Shown: in pieces, positions 17,806 to 25,744 of the stretch
Layout: every line of letters starts with the position of its first letter
How positions within the stretch are numbered: the first letter of the stretch is position 1
Assembly (NCBI RefSeq): GCF_004137355.1
Contig: NZ_SDVB01000170.1
Span: 62,001 to 126,000 of the forward strand
Direction of reading: 5' to 3'
From: Ciceribacter ferrooxidans
GTDB lineage: Bacteria > Pseudomonadota > Alphaproteobacteria > Rhizobiales > Rhizobiaceae
DNA: 64,000 nucleotides
Notes under the pieces: model-generated
Told to the model about the DNA's origin: nothing
The model's input: only the letters and a program-made list of their open reading frames with translations
The model's database searches: none
Position numbers and translations under genes: made by a program

Positions 17806-17830
17806 AAAAAGGGGCGGTCGAGCCGCCCCT
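17806..17830 (-). terminator. Rho-independent terminator of the DapA-family gene
   Basis: An 8-base stem AGGGGCGG (17810-17817) pairs with CCGCCCCT (17823-17830). On the minus strand it is followed by a run of five T. It lies 24 bases past the aldolase stop codon. Confidence 0.8.
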
Positions 17831-17854
17831 CCACGTAATCCCTGCGCTATGCGC

Positions 17855-18748
17855 TCAGAGCGCCGGCAGCACCGGACGGTTGGCGAGTGCCGTCTCGATG
17901 ATCTTGGTGACACGGATGCGATGCTCGCCGGACAGCGGCAGGCGCGGCTCGCGGACGCGGTCGTTGGAACCGATCGCGAAGACCTCGGCGAGCTTGATCT
18001 GCTGGACGAGGAAGGTCGAGACGTCGAGGTCGAGCAGCGGACGGAACCAGCGATAGATCGCCCGCGCCTCCTCGTAACGGCCGGCCTTGGCCAACTTGTA
18101 GATCGCAACCGTCTCCTTCGGGAAGGCGACGACAAGGCCGGCAACCCAGCCATCGGCACCCATCATCAGGCTTTCGAGCGCCAGGTTGTCCACACCGGTG
18201 AAGACGTCGAAGCGGTTTCCGAAGGCATTGAAGACCTCGGTGACGCGGCGGACGTCGTCGGTCGATTCCTTCATCGCGACGACCAGGTCGTCCTTCGCCA
18301 GTTCCTCGAACATCGGAATGGTGACATCGACGCCATAGCCGACGGGATTGTTGTAGACCATCACCGGACGCTCGCCGGCGACGGCGACGGCGCGGATGTG
18401 GTTGATCGTTTCGGCCGGCGCCGACTTGTAAGGCACACCCGGCAGGACCATGAAGCCGTCCGCGCCGGCCTTGGCGGCGGCGACGGCTGCAGCCTTGCCA
18501 CGGCGCGTGGCGCTTTCGCAGATCGTCATCAGAACCGGCTTGCCACGAGAGACCGATTTCGCGATCTTCAGGATCTCGATCTTCTCGTCCGGATCCAGCG
18601 TCATGTTCTCGCCGAGCGAGCCGCAAACGATCATGCCGTCCACGTCCGCCTCGAACTGGAGCGCAAAGCAACGCTCCATCTCGGCCCGGTCAAGCGCGCC
18701 GTCTTCCTTGAACTTGGTCGTTACCGCGGGAAATACACCCTTCCACAT
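17855..18748 (-). CDS. DapA-family aldolase/dehydratase (dihydrodipicolinate synthase superfamily)
   Basis: 297 residues, normal length. The family's Schiff-base machinery is visible: GSLGE (43-47), Y132 in MVYNNP, and the lysine K160 in VAMKEST. DapA-like proteins with a dedicated GntR/FCD regulator are usually catabolic, for example keto-deoxy sugar aldolases, sialic-acid lyases or 1-pyrroline-4-hydroxy-2-carboxylate deaminase of hydroxyproline breakdown, rather than lysine synthesis. The start at 18748 is fixed by an AAGGAG site. It is divergent from the regulator, with two identical palindromes between the start codons, and is followed by its own terminator. Substrate not determined. Confidence 0.85.
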   Translation of the reverse strand: MWKGVFPAVTTKFKEDGALDRAEMERCFALQFEADVDGMIVCGSLGENMTLDPDEKIEILKIAKSVSRGKPVLMTICESATRRGKAAAVAAAKAGADGFMVLPGVPYKSAPAETINHIRAVAVAGERPVMVYNNPVGYGVDVTIPMFEELAKDDLVVAMKESTDDVRRVTEVFNAFGNRFDVFTGVDNLALESLMMGADGWVAGLVVAFPKETVAIYKLAKAGRYEEARAIYRWFRPLLDLDVSTFLVQQIKLAEVFAIGSNDRVREPRLPLSGEHRIRVTKIIETALANRPVLPAL

Positions 18749-18762
18749 CTGGAGCTCCTTTG

Positions 18763-18774
18763 CTGATATATCAG
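18763..18774. promoter_or_regulatory. Palindromic operator candidate, copy 1
   Basis: Perfect 12-base palindrome CTGATATATCAG, lying 15 bases upstream of the DapA-family start. An identical copy is at 18810-18821; centre-to-centre distance is 47 bases. GntR/FCD regulators bind short palindromes of this size, and the adjacent gene encodes one. Confidence 0.7.
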
Positions 18775-18809
18775 TGGAGCTTGCCATCTCGAATGCGACA
18801 TGTCAATAT

Positions 18810-18821
18810 CTGATATATCAG
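18810..18821. promoter_or_regulatory. Palindromic operator candidate, copy 2
   Basis: Second perfect copy of CTGATATATCAG, ending 12 bases before the GntR/FCD start codon and just before its ribosome site. Two identical copies between divergent regulator and target are the classic layout for autoregulation plus target control. Confidence 0.7.
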
Positions 18822-18833
18822 AAAGGACCACCC

Positions 18834-19457
18834 ATGCCGAAACAAGCCGGATCGCTGAGCCACCTCGCCTATCTCGCCCTGGAGCGCGAGATCGTGACGC
18901 TGAAGCTCAAGCCCGGCGCCAAGGTGACCGAGAAGGAACTGATCGACCGCGCCGGCCATGGACGAACGCCCGTCCGCGAGGCCGTCCAGAAGCTCGAATG
19001 GCAAGGGCTGATCGCAGTGAAGCCGCGGGTCGGCCTGCTCGTCACCGAAATCCACCCCGAGGATCACAAGGACATCATGGCGGTGCGGCATCAGCTCGAA
19101 CCGCTTGCCGCCTCCCTCGTCGCCACGAGCGCCGATGCAGAACAACGGGAAGGATTGCTGGCCTGTGCCCAGGCCATGACCGGGGCCGCCATCGCCGGCG
19201 ACTTCGAAGGTTTTCTTTCGGCCGACAAGCAGTTCGACGAAATTCTGGAGGAAGCCTGCCCCAACCGCTTCCTCATCGCGGCACTCGCACCGCTGCAGAC
19301 CCATTCGCGCCGGCTCTGGTTCGCACGTGCGACGCCGGAGAAAATGGATCGGTCCGTCGCCTTCCATGTCAGCGTCATCCGGGCGATCCACAAGGGCGAT
19401 GCGGCCGAAGCGCAAACGGCAATGGAAGCGCTGATCTCTCACCTCGCGAGGGCCTGA
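18834..19457 (+). CDS. GntR-family regulator, FCD (FadR/VanR) subfamily
   Basis: 207 residues. The N-terminal winged HTH reads AYLALEREIVTLKLKPGAKVTEKELIDRAGHGRTPVREAVQKLEWQGLIAVKPRVGLLV, the standard GntR pattern including TPVREA. The C-terminal all-helical FCD domain holds DIMAVRHQLEPLAASLV and the late histidine in FHVSVIRAIHKGD, a likely metal or ligand contact. Start at 18834 with AAAGGA upstream. It most likely controls the divergent DapA-family gene and itself through the two palindromes in the 85-base gap. It is followed by a strong hairpin terminator. Confidence 0.9.
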   Translation: MPKQAGSLSHLAYLALEREIVTLKLKPGAKVTEKELIDRAGHGRTPVREAVQKLEWQGLIAVKPRVGLLVTEIHPEDHKDIMAVRHQLEPLAASLVATSADAEQREGLLACAQAMTGAAIAGDFEGFLSADKQFDEILEEACPNRFLIAALAPLQTHSRRLWFARATPEKMDRSVAFHVSVIRAIHKGDAAEAQTAMEALISHLARA

Positions 19458-19487
19458 GTTCCACACACATCGATAGTGCTCAAACGA

Positions 19488-19513
19488 AAAACGCCCGGAA
19501 ATCCGGGCGTTTC
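19488..19513. terminator. Bidirectional hairpin terminator between GntR and fpr genes
   Basis: AACGCCCGGA and TCCGGGCGTT form a 10-base stem with a 2-base core, flanked by AAAA on one side and TTTC on the other. It lies between two convergent genes (stops at 19457 and 19540), so it can serve both. Confidence 0.75.
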
Positions 19514-19539
19514 GGAACGTTCTGAACAAGGAAGAAGGG

Positions 19540-20352
19540 TCAGCCGACGAAGGCGCGCTCGATGACGAATTCGGCCGGTTTGCTGTTGGCGCCTTCGGTG
19601 AGACCCGCCTTTTCGAGCAGCGCCTTGGTGTCCTTCAGCATGTCCGCCGAACCGCAGATCATCCCACGGTCGACCGCCGGATCGAGCGGCGGCACGCCGA
19701 GATCGGTGAACAGCTTTCCGCTCTCGATGAGGTCGGTGATACGACCCTGGAAAGGATAGTCTTCGCGGGTAACCGTCGCGTAATGCTTGAGCTTGTCGCC
19801 GACGATCTCCGCCAGGAACTCGTGGTTGCGGATTTCATCCATCAGGTCGAAACCGTATTTCAGTTCGGCGACCTGCCGGCAGGTGTGCGTGAGGATGACC
19901 TCCTCGAACTTCTCGTAGGTTTCCGGATCGCGGATGAGGCTGGCAAAGGGTGCGATCCCGGTGCCGGTCGAGAACATGTAGAGCCGCTTGCCGGGGGTGA
20001 GCGCGTCGAGCACCAGCGTGCCCGTCGGCTTCTTGCGCATCAGCACCTTGTCACCCGGCCGGATGCGCTGCAGGTGCTGGGTGAGCGGACCATCGGGAAC
20101 CTTGATCGAGAAGAACTCCAACTCTTCGTCCCAGGACGGGCTCGCGATCGAATAGGCGCGGTAGATCGGCTTGCCGTCGACGACCAGCCCGATCATCGCG
20201 AACTCGCCCGAGCGGAAGCGGAAGCCCGCAGGACGCGTCATCCGGAAACGAAACAGCCGGTCCGTATAATGGGTCACGCTGAGCACGGTCTCGGCGTAGA
20301 CGCCTTCCGGCACGATCAGTTCCGCGGATTTGGTCATCACTGGAGCATTCAT
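19540..20352 (-). CDS. fpr: Ferredoxin/flavodoxin--NADP+ reductase
   Basis: 270 residues, the length of bacterial class I (subclass IA-like) Fpr. FAD binding is shown by RAYSIASP, the NADP side by LYMFSTGTGIAPFASLIRDPETYE and LTHTCR, and the end by the GMICGSADMLKD block and the family-typical C-terminus VIERAFVG. It exchanges electrons between NADPH and ferredoxin or flavodoxin in the cytosol. The neighbouring operon on the same strand encodes a ferredoxin-type sulfite/nitrite reductase, so Fpr may supply it; that is inference from proximity. In several proteobacteria fpr responds to oxidative stress through a LysR or Sox-type regulator; none is seen here. Confidence 0.93.
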   Translation of the reverse strand: MNAPVMTKSAELIVPEGVYAETVLSVTHYTDRLFRFRMTRPAGFRFRSGEFAMIGLVVDGKPIYRAYSIASPSWDEELEFFSIKVPDGPLTQHLQRIRPGDKVLMRKKPTGTLVLDALTPGKRLYMFSTGTGIAPFASLIRDPETYEKFEEVILTHTCRQVAELKYGFDLMDEIRNHEFLAEIVGDKLKHYATVTREDYPFQGRITDLIESGKLFTDLGVPPLDPAVDRGMICGSADMLKDTKALLEKAGLTEGANSKPAEFVIERAFVG

Positions 20353-20539
20353 GCTGTGTCGCTTCCTGTTCTCGTCGTTCTGTCACGCACCGCGGCCATA
20401 TAACCTATACGCTGCGGCGATGAAACCGGGCATTCCGTCACGGCCGCCCCGTTCCTTGCGAGACCGTATGCCTCGCCTCGAGGCTTGCGGCCTTGATCGC
20501 CGTCAAATTGCCGGCGTAATATAGTAATTTCGTGATATC

Positions 20540-21052
20540 TTATCCAGCCGCGCGGCTCGTCCGCCGCCAGCTGTAGCCGCCGGGCGCCGTCGTCGACCGC
20601 GCCGCCGGTTGGTAATGATCGATGATCCCCGGCAGCCGTCCTTCGGCAAGCCGTCGCCGCGCGACCTCGTTGGTCACGGCGAAGCTGTCGAAGCCCGACC
20701 GGAGCATCAATGGAATCGGATCGATCAGGATGTCCCCGACCGCGCGCATCTCACCGGTGTAACCGAGGCGTCCGCGCAGGATTGCGGCATGGCTGAAGGC
20801 GCGGCCGTCGCCGAAGGCGGGAAAGGCGAGCGCCACCAGCGCGATCCGGTCGAGATAGGGAGCAAGCTTCGTGACGTCGTCGGCCGGCGCGATCAGGACG
20901 CCGAAACCGCCTTCGTTGCTCTCCTCGACCCTCTCGAGGAAGCTCGCGAGATCGAGGACGGGCATTTCCCCCTCACCGGCCTTCCGCTCATCCGTCTCGA
21001 TCACCCAGCGGTCGTTGTCGACGAAGCCGGTCTCTTTCCAAATGCTGGTCAT
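20540..21052 (-). CDS. DUF934-family protein, sulfite-reductase associated
   Basis: 170 residues. Members of DUF934 are almost always encoded next to siroheme-dependent nitrite/sulfite reductases, but their biochemical role is not established. The protein has the family's pattern with LGYTGEMRAVGDILIDPIPLMLRSGFDSF near the C-terminal half. Start at 21052 (MTSIWKE), 10 bases after the reductase stop, so it is the last gene of the cysG-DUF2849-reductase-DUF934 operon. No membrane segment or known catalytic motif seen. Confidence 0.82.
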   Translation of the reverse strand: MTSIWKETGFVDNDRWVIETDERKAGEGEMPVLDLASFLERVEESNEGGFGVLIAPADDVTKLAPYLDRIALVALAFPAFGDGRAFSHAAILRGRLGYTGEMRAVGDILIDPIPLMLRSGFDSFAVTNEVARRRLAEGRLPGIIDHYQPAARSTTAPGGYSWRRTSRAAG

Positions 21053-21062
21053 CAGTTTTTCC

Positions 21063-22733
21063 TCACGCGGCTTCCGCCGCTTCCCCGTAAAGGGCATCCT
21101 TGAACGGCTGCGGGCCGACCCGGCGATAGGCCGCGAGGAAGGTCTCCTCGCGAGAGAGCCTCAAGCCCAGGTAGGTGTCGACGATGGTTTCCACCGCGTC
21201 GGTCACCTTTTCAGGCTCGAAGCCGCGGCCGATAATCTCGCCGATCGAGGCGTTCTCGTCGCCGGAGCCGCCGAGGGTGATCTGGTAGAGTTCGGCGCCC
21301 TTCTTCTCGACGCCGAGCAGGCCGATATGGCCGACATGGTGGTGGCCGCAGGCATTGATGCAGCCGGAAATCTTGATCTTCAGCGCACCGATCTCCTCCT
21401 GCCGTTCGGCAGAGGCGAAGCGCCTGGAGATTTCCTGGGCGACCGGGATCGAGCGGGCGTTCGCAAGCGCGCAGTAGTCGAGCCCCGGGCAGGCGATGAT
21501 GTCGGTGATCAGCCCGGCATTGGCGGTCGCAAGGCCGGTCTCCACCAGGGCCGCGTAGACGGCCGGCAGGTCGGCGAGTGCTACATGCGGCAGGACGAGG
21601 TTCTGCTCGTGGCTCACCCGGATCTCATCGAAGGCATAGCGTTCGGCGATGTCGGCGACCGCGTCCATCTGCTCGGCGCTCGCATCACCCGGCGTACCGC
21701 CGATCGGCTTCAGCGAGATCGTCACCATGCCGTAGTCGGGATGCTTGTGGGGCGCGACATTGCGGGCGACCCAGGCGGCAAAGGCCGGGTCGGCCTTCTT
21801 GGCACGGGCGAGATCGGTCCAGCCTTCCGGACGCTCGGCGAGCGCCGGCAATGCGAAATACCGCTCGATCGCGCGGATGTCGGCGTCGGGCAGCTTCAGC
21901 TCGCCGTCACGGATCGTGTCGAACTCGGCCTCCACCTGCCGCGTCAGCTCCTCGACACCGGTCTCGTGGACGAGGATCTTGATGCGCGCCTTGTACTTGT
22001 TGTCGCGCCGGCCGTGGAGATTGTAGACGCGCACGATCGCCGTCACGTAGGAGAGCATGTCCTCCTCCGGCAAGAAATCGCGGATCTTCTTGGCGAGAAG
22101 CGGCGTGCGCCCCTGCCCGCCCCCGACATAGACGGCAAAGCCGAGTGCGCCACTCTCGTCCTTCTTCAGATGCAGGCCGATATCGTGCACCTGGATCGCC
22201 GCCCGGTCGCTCGGTGCGCCGGTGACCGCGATCTTGAATTTCCGCGGCAGGAAGGAGAATTCCGGATGAACGGAGGACCACTGGCGGAGGATTTCGGCAT
22301 AGGGACGCGGATCGGCGACCTCGTCGGCGGCGGCGCCGGCAAAATGGTCGGCCGTCACGTTGCGAATGCAGTTGCCCGACGTCTGGATCGCGTGCATCTC
22401 GACGCTTGCGAGTTCGGCCAGAATGTCCGGCGTATCGACGAGGCGCGGCCAGTTGTACTGGATGTTCTGACGGGTGGTGAAATGGCCATAGCCGCGATCA
22501 TAGCGCCGCGCGATATGTGCGAGCATGCGCATCTGGCGCGAATTCAGCGTGCCGTAGGGAATGGCGACCCGCAGCATGTAGGCATGCAGCTGCAGATACA
22601 CGCCGTTCATCAGGCGCAGCGGCCGGAAGGCATCCTCGGCGATCTCACCCTTCAGGCGGCGCGCGACCTGGTCGCGGAACTGCTCGACGCGGGCCGAGAC
22701 GAAGGCGTGATCGAATTCATCGTAGCGGTACAT
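21063..22733 (-). CDS. cysI: Nitrite/sulfite reductase hemoprotein (siroheme and 4Fe-4S)
   Basis: 556 residues from MYRYDEF. Two repeated ferredoxin-like/siroheme halves are present (HFTTRQNIQYNWP and TSGNCIRNV in the first). The cluster ligands are in the second: CX5C in CPGLDYC and CX3C in CINAC, separated by about 40 residues, which together hold the 4Fe-4S cluster bridged to siroheme. The reaction is six-electron reduction of sulfite to sulfide (or nitrite to ammonia). The neighbours cysG, DUF2849 and DUF934, and the absence of a flavoprotein cysJ, suggest a ferredoxin-dependent sulfite reductase for cysteine synthesis. A nitrite role cannot be excluded by sequence alone. The open frame upstream of 22733 overlaps the DUF2849 gene and is not used. 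Confidence 0.88.
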   Translation of the reverse strand: MYRYDEFDHAFVSARVEQFRDQVARRLKGEIAEDAFRPLRLMNGVYLQLHAYMLRVAIPYGTLNSRQMRMLAHIARRYDRGYGHFTTRQNIQYNWPRLVDTPDILAELASVEMHAIQTSGNCIRNVTADHFAGAAADEVADPRPYAEILRQWSSVHPEFSFLPRKFKIAVTGAPSDRAAIQVHDIGLHLKKDESGALGFAVYVGGGQGRTPLLAKKIRDFLPEEDMLSYVTAIVRVYNLHGRRDNKYKARIKILVHETGVEELTRQVEAEFDTIRDGELKLPDADIRAIERYFALPALAERPEGWTDLARAKKADPAFAAWVARNVAPHKHPDYGMVTISLKPIGGTPGDASAEQMDAVADIAERYAFDEIRVSHEQNLVLPHVALADLPAVYAALVETGLATANAGLITDIIACPGLDYCALANARSIPVAQEISRRFASAERQEEIGALKIKISGCINACGHHHVGHIGLLGVEKKGAELYQITLGGSGDENASIGEIIGRGFEPEKVTDAVETIVDTYLGLRLSREETFLAAYRRVGPQPFKDALYGEAAEAA

Positions 22734-22741
22734 GAGGGTCC

Positions 22742-23056
22742 TCAGGCGGCAATGAAGTCCGGATCGGCGAAACCGTGGCCGTCCGCATAGGCAATGGTGG
22801 GACCGAGCGCACGGATGCGCTCGCGCAGGCGCTTCGGCCGCAGGACGCCGCCCTGCTCCTCGACATCGACGACGTTGACGTCGAGAACGAGGTTGCTTGC
22901 GAAGGCACGACGGCCGGCCGCTTCCAGCGCTTCGACGGCTTCGGAATGGCGGGCGACGAACGCTTCCTGCAGGTTCTCGGTCCACTGGCCGTTCGCATCG
23001 AGCCAGACGGCGATCCCGTCGCCGAGGCGATTTGCGGTCAGTACTTTCTCTGCCAT
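22742..23056 (-). CDS. DUF2849-family protein
   Basis: 104 residues. A small cytosolic alpha/beta protein, commonly found between cysG and the sulfite reductase gene in rhizobia; its function is unknown. The sequence (LGDGIAVWLDANGQWTENL, then VVDVEEQGGVLRPKRLRERIR) shows no cysteine cluster or membrane segment. Its ATG comes one base after the cysG stop and its stop is 8 bases before the reductase ATG, so all three are tightly coupled. The genomic link suggests a part in sulfite reduction or siroheme delivery. Confidence 0.82.
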   Translation of the reverse strand: MAEKVLTANRLGDGIAVWLDANGQWTENLQEAFVARHSEAVEALEAAGRRAFASNLVLDVNVVDVEEQGGVLRPKRLRERIRALGPTIAYADGHGFADPDFIAA

Positions 23057-23057
23057 G

Positions 23058-24497
23058 TCAGATCCTCACGAGTGTGGCGCTACGGGCAACCTTGCCCCGC
23101 AGCGGTTCGGAACGGTCGAAATTCGCGCCGGCGACGGCGTCGCCGATGATGACCATCACCGGCCCTTCGAGCTCGGTGCGCTTCTCCAGGTCCGGAAGTT
23201 CCCGGAGCGTCCCGTGCAGCAGGCGGCGCTCGTCGCGACCGGCATTCTCGACGACCGCGACGGTGGTGTCGTCGGCGAGACCGGCCGCCATCAGGCGCGC
23301 GGCAACCGATGCGGCCACGGTGCGCCCCATATAAACGGCAACGGTGGCGCCGGAAAGGGCAAGCCGCGCCCAATCGGGCAGCGCCTCACCATTCAGATCG
23401 TGTCCCGTCGTGAAGACGAGCGACGAGGCGACGCCGCGCAGCGTCAGAGGCAGCTCGAAATCGGCGGCGGCAGCGAAGGCGGCGGTGATACCCGGCACGA
23501 CTTCATAGGGGATGCCGGCATCGCGCAGCGCCGCCATTTCTTCTCCGGCGCGACCGAAGACCAGCGGGTCGCCGGACTTCAGCCGCACGACACGCTTGCC
23601 GGCGCGCCCGAGAGCAACGAGCAGTTCGTTGATCTCCTCCTGAGACTTCGTATGGCACCCCTTGCGCTTGCCGACGGAAATGCGCTCGGCGTCGCGCCGG
23701 CCCATGTCGACCACGGCCTGCGGCACCAGCGCGTCGTAGACGATGGTGTCAGCCTCGATCAGCAGGCGATGGGCGCGCAGCGTGAGCAGGTCTTCGGCCC
23801 CGGGACCGGCGCCGACCAGGAAGATCCGGCCCGGCTCCGCGGAGTAACTGCCCTGCATCAGCCGGACGGCGTTGCGACGTGCACCGGCGATATCGCCCTT
23901 ATCGAGGGCCACCGCGACATCGCCGCGGAAAAACCGGCGCCAGAAGGCCCGGCGGGCGGAACCGCGCGGCACCGTCCGGTCGACGGCGGCGCGGCAATCC
24001 TCGGCCAGGCGCGCGAGCCGTCCGAGCGTCTTCGGCAGCCGGCGGTCGATCTCGGCGCGAATCATCTGGGAAAGCACGGGGCCTGCCCCTTCCGTGCCGA
24101 TCGCGACGGCGATCGGGGCACGGTTGACGAGCGCCGGGGTGAAGAAATCGCAATGCTCGGGCTGGTCGACGGCGTTCGCCGGAATGTTGCGGCTGCGGGC
24201 GGCGGCGACGATCGCGCGATCGGCGGCGGCATCGCCCGTTGCGGCAAAGACCAGAACCGCGTCCTCGACCTGGGACGCGGCAAAGGGTTCGCGTCGGACC
24301 TCGACGCCCGAGGCGGCGAGAAATTCCGCATAGTCGGCGCGCGGGCGCTCGGCATAGGCAACCACGCGGGCCGAGGTGTTCTTCAGCAGCCTTGCCTTGG
24401 CAAACGCCTCCGCCCCGTTGCCGAAGACGGCGACAACGGCACCCGCGACCTTGACGAAGGCGGGAAAGACGGAAAGCTGGTGCTCGTTTGCAGCCAT
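23058..24497 (-). CDS. cysG: Siroheme synthase (bifunctional CysG type)
   Basis: 479 residues. The N-terminal half is the dehydrogenase/ferrochelatase domain (FPAFVKVAGAVVAVFGNGAEAFAKARLL, an NAD-binding start). The C-terminal half, from about residue 215, is uroporphyrinogen-III methyltransferase, with FLVGAGPGAEDLLTLRAHRLL, VRLKSGDPLVFGRAGEEM and the VPGITAAFAAA motif. It turns uroporphyrinogen III into siroheme, the cofactor of the reductase two genes downstream. Start at 24497 (MAANEHQ); upstream codons in this frame lie in the divergent promoter region. First gene of its operon. Confidence 0.93.
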   Translation of the reverse strand: MAANEHQLSVFPAFVKVAGAVVAVFGNGAEAFAKARLLKNTSARVVAYAERPRADYAEFLAASGVEVRREPFAASQVEDAVLVFAATGDAAADRAIVAAARSRNIPANAVDQPEHCDFFTPALVNRAPIAVAIGTEGAGPVLSQMIRAEIDRRLPKTLGRLARLAEDCRAAVDRTVPRGSARRAFWRRFFRGDVAVALDKGDIAGARRNAVRLMQGSYSAEPGRIFLVGAGPGAEDLLTLRAHRLLIEADTIVYDALVPQAVVDMGRRDAERISVGKRKGCHTKSQEEINELLVALGRAGKRVVRLKSGDPLVFGRAGEEMAALRDAGIPYEVVPGITAAFAAAADFELPLTLRGVASSLVFTTGHDLNGEALPDWARLALSGATVAVYMGRTVAASVAARLMAAGLADDTTVAVVENAGRDERRLLHGTLRELPDLEKRTELEGPVMVIIGDAVAGANFDRSEPLRGKVARSATLVRI

Positions 24498-24719
24498 GAC
24501 TCGACCCTGTTGCAGACTGGCCCAATATCGCCGTTCGCGGCAATGGTTTGAAGAAACAGGAATCCGTCGCCCTCGCGGGGCGCACATTTCTTTGCTAGGC
24601 ATCCGCGAAATCCGAGCAAATCTCACCGGCCGCCGTCATAGGAACGCTTCAACGATTGTCGTTTTGACTTTTGCCGGCCGCCCGGCCAAGGATAGCCGGA
24701 CCAGAACAGGAACAACGCC

Positions 24720-25313
24720 TTGACCACTGCAATGCCCATCCCCGCCGCACGCCTTCTCGACGTCATAGAGCACGACATCCTGCCGCTCACCGCGCGCGGG
24801 GTCGCGGCCGGCAACAAGGTATTCGGCGCCGCCGTGCTCCGGAAATCCGATTTCTCGCTCGTGCTCGCCGAGACCAACAACGAGACCGAGAACCCTCTCT
24901 GGCACGGCGAGGTCCACACGCTGAAGAGGTTCTATGAGCTCGCCGAACGGCCGGATACGCGCGACCTCGTCTTCCTGTCGACCCACGAACCCTGCACGAT
25001 GTGCATGTCGGCGATCACCTGGGCCGGTTTCGACAATTTCTACTATTTCTTCAGCCACGAGGACAGCCGCGACGCCTTCGCCATTCCGCACGATCTCAAG
25101 ATCCTGAAGGAGGTCTTCGGGCTCGAACCCGGCGGCTACCGCAGGGCGAATGCGTTCTGGCACTCGCACTGGATCGCCGAACTGATCGCGATGGCACCGG
25201 ATGCCGATCGCGCCGCGCTCTTCGAACAGTCTTCCCGCATCAAGGCGGTGTATGCCGGGCTCTCGGAGCGCTACCAGTCCACGAAGGACGAGAATTCCAT
25301 TCCGCTCAACTGA
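24720..25313 (+). CDS. Cytidine/deoxycytidylate-deaminase-family zinc protein
   Basis: 197 residues. The zinc site of the family is present: a histidine/glutamate pair in WHGEVH (H62, E64) and PCTMC (C92, C95). Proteins of this class deaminate nucleosides, bases such as guanine, or related ring amines. The long C-terminal part after ANAFWHSHWIAELIAMAP is beyond the core domain and resembles a subgroup without assigned substrate. Start may be the TTG at 24720, with AGGAAC eight bases upstream, or the ATG at 24732. Divergent from cysG; a VOC protein gene follows after 30 bases. Confidence 0.75.
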   Translation: MTTAMPIPAARLLDVIEHDILPLTARGVAAGNKVFGAAVLRKSDFSLVLAETNNETENPLWHGEVHTLKRFYELAERPDTRDLVFLSTHEPCTMCMSAITWAGFDNFYYFFSHEDSRDAFAIPHDLKILKEVFGLEPGGYRRANAFWHSHWIAELIAMAPDADRAALFEQSSRIKAVYAGLSERYQSTKDENSIPLN

Positions 25314-25343
25314 CCGCACGACAGCGCAAGGAGGACCGCCGCC

Positions 25344-25730
25344 ATGGGCATGCTCGACCACATCTCGCTTCCCACGACCGACCTCGCCCGCGCCCGGCGC
25401 TTCTACACGGCCGCGTTCGCCCCGCTCGGGGCTGTGGAATGTGCGGTCACGGAGACGTCTGCCGGCTGGGCCGTCGACGGTTCGGACGACTTCTATGTCG
25501 GCCTGGTGGATGCCCCCGCACTCGTGAACCATCCGAGGACGCATTATGCGCTTTCCGCGCCGTCGCGCGCCGCCGTCGACGCCTTTCATGCGGCTGCGCT
25601 CGCAAACGGCGGAACGGACGACGGTGCGCCGGGCCTCCGCCCGCAATATCATCCCAACTATTACGCGGCCTTCGTCATCGATCCGGACGGACGCCGCATC
25701 GAGGCGGTCTGCCACCGCGCGCCGGACTAA
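25344..25730 (+). CDS. VOC-superfamily (glyoxalase/bleomycin-resistance-like) protein
   Basis: 128 residues, one VOC module pair. It begins MGMLDHISLPTTDLARARRFYTAAFAPLG, the standard first strand and helix, and ends PNYYAAFVIDPDGRRIEAVCH, where the late metal-binding glutamate is expected. These proteins bind a metal and act as isomerases, dioxygenases or resistance proteins; this one's role cannot be told. Strong AAGGAGG site before the ATG. Probably co-transcribed with the deaminase gene before it and mazG 14 bases after it. Confidence 0.8.
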   Translation: MGMLDHISLPTTDLARARRFYTAAFAPLGAVECAVTETSAGWAVDGSDDFYVGLVDAPALVNHPRTHYALSAPSRAAVDAFHAAALANGGTDDGAPGLRPQYHPNYYAAFVIDPDGRRIEAVCHRAPD

Positions 25731-25744
25731 CCGAAAGAGAAGAG

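Noticed and set aside
20871-22790. A long plus-strand open frame antisense to the sulfite reductase gene
   Set aside because: Shadow of the reductase frame; low-complexity composition and no ribosome site.
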